From Halosolutus halophilus (GTDB taxonomy: Archaea; Halobacteriota; Halobacteria; Halobacteriales; Natrialbaceae), in NCBI RefSeq assembly GCF_022869805.1, contig NZ_CP094974.1, positions 2,976,001 to 3,040,000 on the forward strand: a stretch of DNA of 64,000 nucleotides, read 5' to 3'. The translations under genes and the position numbers were made by a program. Each line of letters opens with the position of its first letter. Within the stretch, counting starts at the first letter, position 1. Of the stretch, positions 1 through 9,265 are shown piece after piece. The notes beneath the pieces were generated by a model. That model had not been told where the DNA came from. It worked only from the letters and a program-made list of their open reading frames with translations, and ran no database searches.

Positions 1-21
1 CCACGGCGGTGGTCGATACCC

Positions 22-678
22 ATGAGCCAGGCACCCGATCGCCGCTGGGAGGACGTCTTCCAGCTTCCCTCGTTCTTCGATCGCCTCGCGGACGAGGGCG
101 GCATCTCCGTCGTGGATCTGATCGACGAACTGAACGCGAGCGGGCAGGTCGACGTCGACGCTGCAGGCGTCGTCTACCACGACCGGGGAATCCGGGCACC
201 GGGCTACGACGCGACGTTCGTCCACGAGCCAACCGGTTCGCGAGGCCGACCGGCGTTCAGCGTCGAGGTCGATACGATCGGCCCGCGAAACACCTGGGAA
301 AAGTTCGACGACACCCTGTCGTGGGACGTCTACCTCGTCCGAACGGACGATCTGGCGGCGATCGCGTGGCTCAGCGACGAGGAGTACAAAGTCGAGGACG
401 CGGATCGCTTCCAGTCCAAACAGGAGGCGGTCGCCGCCGGACGGTTCTCGTTCGGCGTCTTCCTCTACGACGAGGCGGCGTGGAGCCAGCGGGTCGAACG
501 ACTGCAGGCGACGAACGCGCCCGCGTTCCTCCTGCAGGAGGACGGACAGCCGGTCTTTCCGGAGTCGCAGGGGGAATTCTACGACATCGTCGACTCGACG
601 GTCACCGAGTTCCGGACGACCGGCGGAAACGCGCCCTCCTACCTCGGCGTGCTCGAACTCGAGGTTACGATCGACTGA
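22..678 (+). CDS. Conserved haloarchaeal protein of unknown function
   Basis: This is a 218-residue soluble acidic protein with no signal peptide or membrane segment. I do not recognise a named domain. The start is the ATG at 22, just inside the left edge. The frame stays open with haloarchaeal amino-acid use (rich in D and E, poor in K) to the TGA at 678. It runs toward the tenA gene, so the two genes converge. The overlapping 246-residue reading frame on the same strand is arginine-rich and is a GC-driven shadow. No function is assigned. Confidence 0.8.
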   Translation: MSQAPDRRWEDVFQLPSFFDRLADEGGISVVDLIDELNASGQVDVDAAGVVYHDRGIRAPGYDATFVHEPTGSRGRPAFSVEVDTIGPRNTWEKFDDTLSWDVYLVRTDDLAAIAWLSDEEYKVEDADRFQSKQEAVAAGRFSFGVFLYDEAAWSQRVERLQATNAPAFLLQEDGQPVFPESQGEFYDIVDSTVTEFRTTGGNAPSYLGVLELEVTID

Positions 679-721
679 TCCCTCGAGTCCACTCCGACGA
701 TCGACGGCCCGTGGCGCTCTA

Positions 722-1381
722 TCAGACGTCCCAGCCCTCCAGCGTGTAGGCCATCTCCCAGAACCGATACTCCAGCCTGGCGCTCGTGAGAAACGCCTCC
801 CGCATCGCGTCGTGCTCGCCGGGGTAGCGCTCGCCACAGCGATCGACGAACGCGCGACACCAGTCGGTCGCCTCGCGGAACTCCTCGCTCGTGTACATCT
901 CGATGAACGGGGTGTACCGGTGATCCCCGTCGGCGAGGTCGGCCATGTGCTCGGCGACGTCGAGGTAGCCCTGCATACACGGGTACAGCGCAGCCGCGAT
1001 CTCCGCGATCGAGCCCTCGTAGGCGGTCCTGAGGAGGAAGTTCGTGTACGCCACGCACGTCGGGGCTTTCTCGACGGCTTCCAGTTCCTCGGGCGTGATG
1101 CCGTACTCGGCGGCGAACTCGCGGTGGAGGTCCATCTCGTGATCGAGCACCTGGTGGGCGACCCCGAGCAGGTGGGTCATCGACTCCTCATCGTGCGCTT
1201 TCACCCCGGCGATCGCGAACAGTCGCGCGTAATCCAGCAGATACCGGTAGTCCTGTTTCAGCCAGTGCTCGAACGCCGCCTCGTCGAGCGTCCCGGCGGC
1301 GAGTTCGCGGACGAACGGATGGTTCTTCTGTGCCTCCCAGATGTCTATTCCGGCCTCGAGAAGCGTATCGCTGAACGCCAT
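722..1381 (-). CDS. tenA: TenA family protein (thiaminase II / aminopyrimidine aminohydrolase)
   Basis: The product is a 219-residue all-helical TenA/PQQC-like protein. The family hydrolyses 4-amino-5-aminomethyl-2-methylpyrimidine, salvaging the thiamine pyrimidine moiety in the cytoplasm. The core motifs are visible: FxHWLKQDYRYLLDYARLFA in the N-terminal third, the nucleophile region ALYPCMQGY with the conserved Cys, and a C-terminal LEYRFWEMAY carrying the conserved Glu. The Cys places it in the TenA_C subgroup. The start is ATG at 1381; a GTG one codon upstream is possible. An AT-rich stretch (ATATATTT) lies just upstream at about 1408-1415. No thiamine riboswitch was recognised, and the flanking genes are not thiamine genes. 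Confidence 0.9.
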   Translation of the reverse strand: MAFSDTLLEAGIDIWEAQKNHPFVRELAAGTLDEAAFEHWLKQDYRYLLDYARLFAIAGVKAHDEESMTHLLGVAHQVLDHEMDLHREFAAEYGITPEELEAVEKAPTCVAYTNFLLRTAYEGSIAEIAAALYPCMQGYLDVAEHMADLADGDHRYTPFIEMYTSEEFREATDWCRAFVDRCGERYPGEHDAMREAFLTSARLEYRFWEMAYTLEGWDV

Positions 1382-1588
1382 CACGTCACACTGACGCGCT
1401 GGGAGGAAATATATATGGGTGATACAACCGACTGATTTCCCGGAACGACGAACCTGGTGAGCGTCTTTCCGATCGGCCCCTGGAATGGGCGAGCGGCGAT
1501 CGAATTCGAATTCGTCGCGCGTTCGGAACGTGAGGGCCCGGATCGATCGGAGCGATCGCGGACGCGACGCCGTGCCAGCGACGTCCGG

Positions 1589-3250
1589 TTAGATACGCTT
1601 GCTCACGTAGGGGCCGTCCTGGTGGTAGCCGAGTTTGTTCCGGTAGTACTCCCGGGCACCGATCCCCGAGATAACGCTCAGTTTGTCGTAGCCGGCGTCG
1701 GCGGCGATCTCCTCGGCGCGGGCCATCAGTTGCTGTCCGTACCCCTGGTGCTGGTGTTGATCGGTCTCGCCCTCGTCTCCCATCGCAACCTCGCTGCCGT
1801 ACACGTGGAGTTCGCGGACGAGCGCCGCGTTCTCGAGTTCCGATCGGACCGGGTCTCCCGGGAACCGCAGTCGGCAGAAGCCGATCAGGAGGTCCCGCTC
1901 GAAGTCCTCGACGGAGATGAAGTGTTCCGTACCGCCGCAGGCCTCGTAGGTCGTGACGTCGAGGTCGACGTCCCCGGGGTCCTCGTCGTTCATCCCGACC
2001 TCGCGACAGCGGATGCACTCACACTTCCAGCCGTGCTCGTCCATGCGCTTTCGTGCGAGTTGCCGGAGGTTCGACTTCCAGACCCCCGCGTCGATGAAGT
2101 CCGCGGGAATGTCGCGCTGGACGCGCTGCAGTCGCGTGTACCGGGGAATCATCGACTTGATCTCGGCGACGAGTTCGGCGGCCTCCTCGTTTCCCAGCGG
2201 TTCGTACTCGTCTTCGTACCACCAGTCGTAAGTGGCCGTCCCGCGGACGACGAGCGTCGGGTAGATCTTCAGGTAATCCGGTTTCCACTGCTCCTGTTCG
2301 AAGAGTCGCCGGAAGTCCTCGAGACACATCTCCTTCGACATTCCGGGCTGACCGGGCATCATGTGGAAGCCCACCTTGAACGCCGAATCCCGCAGTCGTC
2401 GGTTGGCGTCGATCGATTCCTGCACGCCGTGGCCGCGGTGCATCTCGCGGTTGATCCGCTCGTAAGTGGTCTGAACGCCGACCTCGACCTTCGTGCCGCC
2501 CAGATCGAGCATCCGATCGATCTGCTCGGGATCGCACCAGTCCGGTTTGGTCTCGAAGGTCGTCCCGATGTTGCGGACGTCGGCGGTCTCGTTCTCCGCG
2601 ATGACGTCCTCGACGTACCGCCACTCGTACTCCTCGGGGTCTTCGGCGAAGCTGACGCCCTCCGCGGGTTCGGGTTCCTTGTCGACGTCGTAGTCGTTCA
2701 TCGCCTCGAGGGCGCGCTTGACGAACCACTCTTGGTAGTCGTGGCTCCGGGCGGTCATCGTCCCGCCCATCAGGATGAGTTCGACCTTGTCGACGGGGTG
2801 ACCGATTTCCCGGAGTTGTTCGAGCCGTAGCGTGACCTGCCCGTACGGATCGTAGTCGTTCTGGACGCCGCGGGCCGCGGCGGGTTCCTCGCCCGTGTAG
2901 CTCTGGGAGGAGGAGAACTCCGAGTCCGGCCCGCCGGGACAGTAGAGACACTTGCCGTGTGGACACCGCTCGGGCGAGGTCATGATCGCGACCGGCGAGA
3001 CGCCGGAGGCCGTCCGGACCGGCTTACGCTGGAGCACCGTCTGGAGTTCATCGCGGTGCTCGTCGGGCGCGTAGTCCACCAGTTCGGAGTTCTTGGGGAC
3101 TTTCGGTGCCGAGTGCTCCGAACACGCCTCGAGTTTGGCTTTCTCGACCTCGTCGCGATCGATTTCGCCCGCGAGGATCCGCTCGACGAGCGTCTCACAG
3201 ACCTGCTCGAAGGCGTCGGTTTCGGTCGGATCGGGCGTCTCGGTACTCAC
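1589..3250 (-). CDS. elp3: tRNA uridine(34) acetyltransferase, radical SAM/GNAT enzyme Elp3
   Basis: This 553-residue protein has the archaeal Elp3 layout, a radical-SAM domain followed by a GNAT acetyltransferase domain. Elp3 makes the cm5-type modification of tRNA wobble uridine using SAM and acetyl-CoA. The iron-sulfur motif CPHGKCLYC is at residues 96-104, with the C-x4-C-x2-C spacing of Elp3. The C-terminal region (about 400-553) carries the acetyl-CoA loop QHQGYGQQLM and ends in YYRNKLGYHQDGPYVSK, as in other Elp3 proteins. Its length matches the family. The start is GTG at 3250, giving V/MSTETPDP. It is transcribed divergently from the Mrp operon. The long plus-strand frame inside it is a shadow. 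Confidence 0.96.
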   Translation of the reverse strand: MSTETPDPTETDAFEQVCETLVERILAGEIDRDEVEKAKLEACSEHSAPKVPKNSELVDYAPDEHRDELQTVLQRKPVRTASGVSPVAIMTSPERCPHGKCLYCPGGPDSEFSSSQSYTGEEPAAARGVQNDYDPYGQVTLRLEQLREIGHPVDKVELILMGGTMTARSHDYQEWFVKRALEAMNDYDVDKEPEPAEGVSFAEDPEEYEWRYVEDVIAENETADVRNIGTTFETKPDWCDPEQIDRMLDLGGTKVEVGVQTTYERINREMHRGHGVQESIDANRRLRDSAFKVGFHMMPGQPGMSKEMCLEDFRRLFEQEQWKPDYLKIYPTLVVRGTATYDWWYEDEYEPLGNEEAAELVAEIKSMIPRYTRLQRVQRDIPADFIDAGVWKSNLRQLARKRMDEHGWKCECIRCREVGMNDEDPGDVDLDVTTYEACGGTEHFISVEDFERDLLIGFCRLRFPGDPVRSELENAALVRELHVYGSEVAMGDEGETDQHQHQGYGQQLMARAEEIAADAGYDKLSVISGIGAREYYRNKLGYHQDGPYVSKRI

Positions 3251-3376
3251 TGTACAACGGTCATCGCCGTTCGCGAATAAGGGTATCGGACTCCGAAACC
3301 GCAGGTCCGCCTCGCCGCTCGTCGGTCACCGTGCCGATCGGTCGGTTGGTCCCGGAGCCGCTGGCCAAAAGGTAAT

Positions 3377-3385
3377 CGTTTAAGC
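3377..3385 (+). promoter_or_regulatory. Probable TATA-box promoter of the mrp operon
   Basis: The sequence CGTTTAAGC lies about 30 bp upstream of the mrpA ATG (3415). This is the spacing expected for a leaderless haloarchaeal transcript. It sits in the divergent elp3-mrpA interval. No transcript data support it. Confidence 0.5.
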
Positions 3386-3414
3386 GTGGGGTCGCCCTAT
3401 CCCCGGCGTACTGA

Positions 3415-5805
3415 ATGTCACCCGACCAGGCGGTGGTCGTCGCCGCGGTCGCGTTGCCGTTCGTCGCTGCAGCGCTCACTCCCCTGCTTTTCAGGCTGCT
3501 CGGCGAGCGAACCGGCTACGCGGGCGCCGTCGTCGCGATAACGTCGTTCACGTTGCTCGCCTCGCAGTACACCGAGGCGACGACGAGCTCCGGGACCGTC
3601 CCTCCGCTCCCCTGGATCCCGTCGCTCGACGTCGTCCTTCGGTTCTACGTCGACGGCTGGGGGCTGCTGTTCGCCCTGCTCGCCTCCGGCATCGGCACGC
3701 TCATCTTCCTGTACTCGCCCGCGTACATGCACGGCGAGTCCCACCTCGTCAGATACTACGCCGCGTTGCTGGCGTTCATGGGATCGATCCTCGGCGTCGC
3801 GCTCGCGGCCGACCTGATCGCGATCTTCCTCTTCTGGGAACTCACCAGCCTCGCGTCGTACGTCCTGATCGGCCACTACACGGCCGACGACTCCTCGCAG
3901 TACGCCGCCCGGATGGCGATGGTCGTCACCGTCGGCGGCGGCCTCTTCCTGCTGGTCGGCTTCCTCCTGCTTTCGATCGTCGCGGTCGACGTCGTCGGCT
4001 CCGCGTCCGCGTCCGCGGTCGGCGTCTACGACCTGTCCGCGATGCTCGACAACCCCGACGCGATGCAGTCCGCCCTCCGCGATCGCGGGCTGTTCCTGCC
4101 AGTGCTGGGACTGCTCGCGATCGGTGCGGGGACGAAGTCCGCCCAGGTCCCGCTGCACTTCTGGCTGCCGAACGCGATGGCGGCCCCCACGCCCGTCTCG
4201 GCCTTTCTCCACTCCGCGACGATGGTGAAAGTCGGCGTCTACTTCGTGGGACGGATGCGGCCGATCCTCGTCGGGGAGGAGTGGCTCTTCCTGTTCGCGA
4301 CGCTCGGGTTGACGACGATGACCGTCTGCGCGATCCTGGCGGTCGCCGCGACGGACATCAAGGAACTGTTGGCGTACTCGACGGCGAGCCACCTCGGACT
4401 GATGATCGCCGGCTTCGGGTTCACGTCGATTTACGGGGCCGAAACCGGCGTCTTCCACCTGCTCAACCACGCCCTGTTCAAGGCCGCGCTCTTCCTCGTC
4501 GCCGGGATCGTCGCCCACGAGGCCGGCACCCGGCGGATCGACGCCCTCGGGGGACTCCGTCACGACCTGCCGGTCACGGCGGCCATCACGGTCGTCGTCG
4601 CCCTCAGCATGGCCGGCATCCCCCCGTTCAACGGCTTCTACTCGAAGGAACTGCTGTTCGAGGCGGCCGTGGAGGCCAGTCACTACCACGACATCGGCGC
4701 GCTCGGCTGGCTCTACCCCGCCGTGGCCGTATTCGGGAGTATCTTCACCGTCCTCTACTCGCTCCGGTTCCTGGGCCTGTTCTTCGGCGCCCGGCCCGAC
4801 GGACTCGGCGACGTTCACGAGCCCTCGATCACGATGCTCGTCCCGCCGGCCGTCCTGGCCGCGCTCGCCGCCGTCGTCAGCGTCGATCCCGAGGTCGCGG
4901 TCCGGGTCATCGTCCAGTCCGGCGTCGACGCGACCGCCACCGACCCCGAGGCGATGCACGTCGGCCTCCCCACCTCGTACTCGACTCCGGTGGGGATGAG
5001 CGCGATCGCGATCGGAGTCGGCTTCCTCGCGTACCCGTTCTACGATCGGATTCACCGCGGGATCCGATCGGTCCCGGCTGCGGCCCCGCCGGTGAGCGCG
5101 AACTGGTGGTACGACGCCGTCGTCGGCAACCTCACGGGTGCGGGGTCCTGGCTCGGGTCCCGGGTCCACAACGGCCTGCTCCGGACGTACGCGACGTGGA
5201 CGTTGGCCGCCACCTGCGCCTTCGCGCTCGCTGGCTTCGCCGCGACGGTGGCCGTCGCCCCCGGCGAACTCGTCGGTATCGACGCCACGCCGGCGATCGC
5301 ACTCGTCCTGGCGGTCGCGGTCGTGGCCGCGATCGCGGTCGTCACCGCCGACTCTCACGTCGCCGGCATCCTCACGCTCTCGATCCTGGGGTTCATGATC
5401 GCCATCTTCTACATCCTCGCCAGCGCGCCCGACCTCGCGCTGACGCAACTGGTCGTCGAGACGCTCGTCCTCTTGATCTTCCTGCTCGTGATCGAGGAGA
5501 TTCCCGAGTACTACGAGGTCGGCCTCGGCGGGGTCGCCCGGGACGCCGTTCTCTCGCTGGCCGTCGGCGCGACCGCGTTCGTCACCGTCCTTCTCACGAC
5601 CGACGCCCGCCCCGAGGGCAGTACGGACGTCGCCCGCTACTACGCCGAGAGCGCCGTTCCCGAGGGTGGCGGGACGAACATCGTCAACGTGATCCTCGTC
5701 GACTTCCGCGGCTTCGACACGCTCGGCGAACTCGTCGTCGTCACGCTGGCCGCGATCTCGATCCTGACGCTCATCGTCATGCGCTCCCGAGGTGACGACG
5801 AATGA
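3415..5805 (+). CDS. mrpA: Mrp-type Na+/H+ antiporter subunit A
   Basis: The product is a 796-residue polytopic membrane protein of the NuoL/MrpA family, the largest subunit of the multisubunit cation/proton antiporter. The N-terminal part carries the proton-path motif FLFWELTSLASYVLIG with the conserved Glu, KSAQVPLHFWLPNAM, and LLAYSTASHLGLMIAGFGF with its TM7/8 Lys-Tyr region. The C-terminal 250 residues contain the DUF4040/MbhE-like segment (FMIAIFYILASAPDLALTQL), then a periplasmic loop and a last helix, as in full-length MrpA. It is the first gene of the mrpABCDEFG operon. A TATA-like box sits 30 bp upstream. The 854-residue antisense frame is a shadow. Confidence 0.96.
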   Translation: MSPDQAVVVAAVALPFVAAALTPLLFRLLGERTGYAGAVVAITSFTLLASQYTEATTSSGTVPPLPWIPSLDVVLRFYVDGWGLLFALLASGIGTLIFLYSPAYMHGESHLVRYYAALLAFMGSILGVALAADLIAIFLFWELTSLASYVLIGHYTADDSSQYAARMAMVVTVGGGLFLLVGFLLLSIVAVDVVGSASASAVGVYDLSAMLDNPDAMQSALRDRGLFLPVLGLLAIGAGTKSAQVPLHFWLPNAMAAPTPVSAFLHSATMVKVGVYFVGRMRPILVGEEWLFLFATLGLTTMTVCAILAVAATDIKELLAYSTASHLGLMIAGFGFTSIYGAETGVFHLLNHALFKAALFLVAGIVAHEAGTRRIDALGGLRHDLPVTAAITVVVALSMAGIPPFNGFYSKELLFEAAVEASHYHDIGALGWLYPAVAVFGSIFTVLYSLRFLGLFFGARPDGLGDVHEPSITMLVPPAVLAALAAVVSVDPEVAVRVIVQSGVDATATDPEAMHVGLPTSYSTPVGMSAIAIGVGFLAYPFYDRIHRGIRSVPAAAPPVSANWWYDAVVGNLTGAGSWLGSRVHNGLLRTYATWTLAATCAFALAGFAATVAVAPGELVGIDATPAIALVLAVAVVAAIAVVTADSHVAGILTLSILGFMIAIFYILASAPDLALTQLVVETLVLLIFLLVIEEIPEYYEVGLGGVARDAVLSLAVGATAFVTVLLTTDARPEGSTDVARYYAESAVPEGGGTNIVNVILVDFRGFDTLGELVVVTLAAISILTLIVMRSRGDDE

Positions 5806-5833
5806 GGACCGACGACACCGGAGGTGCACACCG

Positions 5834-6301
5834 ATGACGACGACGGTGATCATGCGGACGACCGCCCGGGTGATCGTCCCGATCATTCTGGTCGTCGCCG
5901 TCTCGCTGTTCGTAGAGGGGCACAACCTCCCCGGCGGCGGATTCATCGGCGGCGTGCTCACGACGACGGCCTTCGCGATCATCTACCTCGCGTTCGGACT
6001 GGACTTCTTGGAGCGCGGGGTCCTCGGCCGCGACGTCGACCCCGGGAAGGAGCCCTCGCGCGATCGGGTCGTCGTGGCCTACCGGCGCGTGTTCGAGTAC
6101 GGGCTGGCGATCGCCATCGGCAGCGGACTGGTCCCGCTGCTGTTCGGCCGCCCCTTCCTGACGCAGACGTTCGTCGAACTCGAGGGCGTGCCGATCTACC
6201 ACCACGTCGAGATCGCGAGCGCGCTCGCGTTCGACTTCGGGGTCTACTGCGTGGTCGTCGGCGGCCTGCTCACGATCCTCTCGGTGGTGGGGGCGGAATG
6301 A
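5834..6301 (+). CDS. mrpB: Mrp-type Na+/H+ antiporter subunit B
   Basis: This is a 155-residue membrane protein of the MnhB family with about four transmembrane helices. It has the hallmark GHNLPGGGFIGGVLTTTAF after the first helix. I chose the ATG at 5834 because a strong Shine-Dalgarno sequence, GGAGGTG (5820-5826), stands 7 bp before it. An in-frame GTG at 5792 would overlap mrpA by 14 bp and add an arginine-rich leader of 14 residues that does not fit the family. The stop overlaps the start of mrpC. Confidence 0.93.
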   Translation: MTTTVIMRTTARVIVPIILVVAVSLFVEGHNLPGGGFIGGVLTTTAFAIIYLAFGLDFLERGVLGRDVDPGKEPSRDRVVVAYRRVFEYGLAIAIGSGLVPLLFGRPFLTQTFVELEGVPIYHHVEIASALAFDFGVYCVVVGGLLTILSVVGAE

Positions 6302-6651
6302 CCACGATCGTCCTCGCGGCCGTGATCGGCGCGCTGTTCGCGCTGGGCACGTTCCTGATCCTCCGGCGGGACCTGATCCGGGTCGTCTGGGGGCTGGCGA
6401 TCATCAGCCAGGCGGCGAACGTCTACCTGCTTGCGATGGGCGGCATCGCGGCGGGAACCGCCGATTCGGTGCCCGTGCTGGCCGGCCACGGCGAGCACGT
6501 GCCGGAGACGGCCGACCCGCTGGTGCAGGCGCTCGTCCTGACCGCGATCGTCATCGGGTTCGGCATGACCGCGTTCGCACTCGTCCTCTCCTACCGGGTC
6601 TACGAGGAACACGACACGTTAGACGTCTCCGAACTGGGTGATCGCGAATGA
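6298..6651 (+). CDS. mrpC: Mrp-type Na+/H+ antiporter subunit C
   Basis: The product is a 117-residue NuoK-like subunit with three transmembrane helices. Family motifs include RRDLIRVVWGLAIISQAANVYL in helix 2 and DPLVQALVLTAIVIGFGMTA in helix 3, the latter almost diagnostic for MnhC/MrpC. The ATG at 6298 overlaps the mrpB TGA (ATGA). The conventional frame begins here; the arginine-rich extension upstream in the same frame is spurious. A 20-bp sequence at its 3' end is repeated just before mrpD. Confidence 0.94.
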   Translation: MTTIVLAAVIGALFALGTFLILRRDLIRVVWGLAIISQAANVYLLAMGGIAAGTADSVPVLAGHGEHVPETADPLVQALVLTAIVIGFGMTAFALVLSYRVYEEHDTLDVSELGDRE

Positions 6652-6700
6652 CGACGACACTGACGACGGCGACTCGCGCAGGTGATCGCGAATGACGACG
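6637..6700. repeat. 20-bp direct repeat around the mrpC-mrpD junction
   Basis: GGTGATCGCGAATGACGACG occurs at 6637-6656, covering the mrpC stop codon, and again at 6681-6700, covering the mrpD start. The copies are exact and 44 bp apart. It looks like a small local duplication that separated mrpC from mrpD; every other junction in this operon overlaps. Confidence 0.85.
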
Positions 6701-8377
6701 GTGACGGCCCCCTCGACGATGACGACCGCGCCACTGACCGCGATGCCGATCGGAACGGAGTCCCAGCTCGTGATCGCGCCGATGCTGATCGTCCTCGTCG
6801 CGGCCGTCGGCAGCCTGTTGCTCGGCCGGCGGCCGCGAGGCCGGATCGGCGTGAGCCTCGCCGGCGGTGCGGCTTTCGCGATCGCCGTCGCGGCGATCGA
6901 CTGGTACATCGTCCTCGCGCCGGACGCGCCGGGGATCGCGACCTACCAGGTCGGCGACTGGCCGGCCCCGTTCGGCATCACGCTCGTCGTCGACGGCCTC
7001 TCGGCGTTCATGCTGACCATGGTTGCGATCCTCGGCATCGCGTCGCTGGTCTTTTCGACCCGCGTGTTGCCCGAACTCGATCGGCGAAGCTACTACTTCC
7101 CGCTGTTTCACTTCCTGGCGCTGGGGGTCACCGGCGCCTTCCTCACCGGCGACCTGTTCAACCTGTTCGTCTGGTTCGAGGTGATGTTGATGGCAAGTTA
7201 CATCTTCGTGGCCTACTACGGCGGCCCCCAGCACACCCGCGCCGCGTTCTGGTACGTCGCCCTGAACCTGCTCGCGAGCGCGATCTTCCTGCTGGGCGTC
7301 GGCGGCATCTACGCCACGACCGGCACGCTCAACATGGCCGAACTCGCCCGGCGGATCGCCGACCCGGTCGCGTACGGGATCGATCCCGGGCCGATCGTCG
7401 GCCTCCTCGCGATGTTGCTGTCGGTGTTCGCGATCAAGGCCGGACTCGTCCCCTTCCAGTTCTGGATCCCGACGGCCTACCGGTCCGCGCCGCCACAGGT
7501 CGCCGCACTGCTCGCGGGAGCGACGAAGAAGGTCGGCATCTACGCGATCATCCGCCTCTCCTTTACCGTCTTCGGCGACGCGCAGATCGCGGTGAGCCTC
7601 GAGGTACCGGGAGTCGGTGCCGTCGCCGGAGACTCCCCGCTCGCGTTCGTCGGGGCCGCCCTGTCCGTCATGGCCGCCGCCAGCATCCTCGTCGGCGGGA
7701 TCGGAGCCGTCGGCCGGGACTCCCTCGAGGGCGTCCTCGCGTACTCGAGCATCGGCCAGGTCGGGTTCATCGCGGTCCCCGTCGCGATCGCCGCGACGAC
7801 GGCGAACCCGACGCTGCGCCACGTCGGGATCGTCGCCGCGCTGGTGTACGCGCTCAATCACACGCTGGCGAAAGGGCTCCTCTTCCTCTCGGTCGGTGCG
7901 ATCCGGTCGGCCACCGGGACGAGCCGACTGGCCGACCTCGGCGGGTTGGCGGGTCGCTCGCCGCCGCTGGCGATCGCGTTCTTCGTCGGTTCGCTCGCGC
8001 TCGTCGGAATCCCGCCGCTGTCGGGCTTCTTCGGCAAGTTCCTCGTCTTCGACGTCGCGGCTCGAGCGGAGGCGGCGTCGGTACTCGTCCTCCTGCTCGT
8101 CGGTTCGCTGCTGACCATCGCGTACGTGACGCGGACGTGGAACCTGAGCTTCTGGGGTGCCCGGACGGACGCCGTCGAGGGCGCCACCGCCGACGCGGTC
8201 CAGGTCGGCGTCGTCGTCGTGCTGGCAGCGGCCATCGTCGCGGTCGGGGTCGGGTTCGAACCCGTCTACGAGTTCGCCGACGCCGCCGCGTCGGCCGCGC
8301 TGGACAGCGAGGGGTACAGAGAGGCCGTCGGGGAGTACGCGCCGACCGGCGATCAGGCCGGAGGGGGTCACGAATGA
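6692..8377 (+). CDS. mrpD: Mrp-type Na+/H+ antiporter subunit D
   Basis: This 561-residue polytopic protein belongs to the NuoM/NuoN-like MrpD family, one of the two proton-pumping subunits. Visible motifs are FNLFVWFEVMLMASYIFVAYY with the key Glu, IKAGLVPFQFWIPTAYRSAPPQVAALLAG with the conserved Lys, and LAYSSIGQVGFI. The ATG at 6692 is given as start; in-frame ATGs at 6719 and 6743 would trim a polar leader. The position follows a duplicated copy of the mrpC stop region. The stop overlaps mrpE (ATGA). The antisense 606-residue frame is a shadow. Confidence 0.95.
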   Translation: MTTVTAPSTMTTAPLTAMPIGTESQLVIAPMLIVLVAAVGSLLLGRRPRGRIGVSLAGGAAFAIAVAAIDWYIVLAPDAPGIATYQVGDWPAPFGITLVVDGLSAFMLTMVAILGIASLVFSTRVLPELDRRSYYFPLFHFLALGVTGAFLTGDLFNLFVWFEVMLMASYIFVAYYGGPQHTRAAFWYVALNLLASAIFLLGVGGIYATTGTLNMAELARRIADPVAYGIDPGPIVGLLAMLLSVFAIKAGLVPFQFWIPTAYRSAPPQVAALLAGATKKVGIYAIIRLSFTVFGDAQIAVSLEVPGVGAVAGDSPLAFVGAALSVMAAASILVGGIGAVGRDSLEGVLAYSSIGQVGFIAVPVAIAATTANPTLRHVGIVAALVYALNHTLAKGLLFLSVGAIRSATGTSRLADLGGLAGRSPPLAIAFFVGSLALVGIPPLSGFFGKFLVFDVAARAEAASVLVLLLVGSLLTIAYVTRTWNLSFWGARTDAVEGATADAVQVGVVVVLAAAIVAVGVGFEPVYEFADAAASAALDSEGYREAVGEYAPTGDQAGGGHE

Positions 8378-8979
8378 GAGTCCGAACCTGGCCCGTCGCC
8401 GGCGTCGTCTTCGCCCTGCTGTGGATCTTCGTCCGCGGCGTCGAACTCACTCCCTCGGCGGTGATCGGACAGTTCCTCCTGGGACTCGTCGTCGGGCTCC
8501 CGGTCGCGTTCGTCTTCCGGCGGCTGTACGTCAAGCGGATCGACCTCGGCCGGGGAGCGCGTGCGCTCCCGGCCGCCGCCCGCTACCTCGCGACCTTCTC
8601 GTGGGAGGTCGTTCGCGCGAACCTGGACGTCGCCTACCGGGTGCTCTCACCCGGGATGCCGATCGAACCCGAGGTGATCCTGGTTCCGCTCCGGGTCGAG
8701 ACCGATCTCGCGATCACGACCATCGCCAACAGCATCACGATCACGCCCGGAACGGTCACTCTGGACTACGACGAGGAGACGAACGCGCTGTACGTCCACG
8801 CGGTCGACGGCCGCGATCCGGAGGCGATCGCCGCGCCGATCCGGGAGTGGGAGGACTACGCCCTCGAGATGTTCGACGAGGAGGCGTCGCCGGACGACCG
8901 GCCGCCGGCGATCGTCGTCTCGGGCGGGGAAAGAGACAGCACGTCCGGGCGCGAACGTCGAGGTGTCGACGATGAGTGA
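8374..8979 (+). CDS. mrpE: Mrp-type Na+/H+ antiporter subunit E
   Basis: The 201-residue MnhE/MrpE protein begins with two transmembrane helices. A cytoplasmic domain follows, with the family signature ANSITITPGTVTLDYDEE and LYVHAVDG. Members are usually about 160 residues; the extra C-terminal 30-40 residues here are hydrophilic and charged. The ATG at 8374 overlaps the mrpD stop. The 3' end overlaps mrpF by 8 bp. The acidic tail is a common haloarchaeal extension with no assigned role. Confidence 0.94.
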   Translation: MRVRTWPVAGVVFALLWIFVRGVELTPSAVIGQFLLGLVVGLPVAFVFRRLYVKRIDLGRGARALPAAARYLATFSWEVVRANLDVAYRVLSPGMPIEPEVILVPLRVETDLAITTIANSITITPGTVTLDYDEETNALYVHAVDGRDPEAIAAPIREWEDYALEMFDEEASPDDRPPAIVVSGGERDSTSGRERRGVDDE

Positions 8980-9265
8980 GGTGATCGATCCAGCCGTGCT
9001 CGATGCGGCAGTGGGTGCAGCGTTGATACTCGTCAGCGGGTTGTGCGTGCTCTGTAGCTACCGCGTGATCCGGGGACCGACGAACCCCGACCGCGTGGTC
9101 GCGCTGGACGCGATCGCGACGAACGTCGTCGCCATCGCCGTCCTCTTCGCTATCCAGACCGATCGCGGGCTGTTCGTCACCGTGAGTCTCGTGCTCGCGA
9201 TCATCGGTTTCATCGCGACGGTCGCCGTCGCCAAGTTCGTCACCCAGGGAGAGGTGATCGAATGA
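8972..9265 (+). CDS. mrpF: Mrp-type Na+/H+ antiporter subunit F
   Basis: This is a 97-residue membrane protein with three transmembrane helices and the MnhF motif YRVIRGPTNPDRVVALD in the first loop. The start is set at the ATG (8972), preceded by GAGGTG at 8960-8965. An in-frame GTG at 8963 would add only three residues. It overlaps mrpE upstream and mrpG downstream (ATGA), so translation is probably coupled along the operon. Confidence 0.93.
   Translation: MSEVIDPAVLDAAVGAALILVSGLCVLCSYRVIRGPTNPDRVVALDAIATNVVAIAVLFAIQTDRGLFVTVSLVLAIIGFIATVAVAKFVTQGEVIE

Noticed and set aside
3418-5982. 854-residue antisense open frame across mrpA
   Set aside because: Composition is Arg/Asp/Gly/Glu-rich with no domain; it is the mirror of a GC-rich coding gene.
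6551-8371. 606-residue antisense frame across mrpD
   Set aside because: Arg/Asp/Glu-rich mirror of mrpD; the sense frame has clear NuoM-like motifs.
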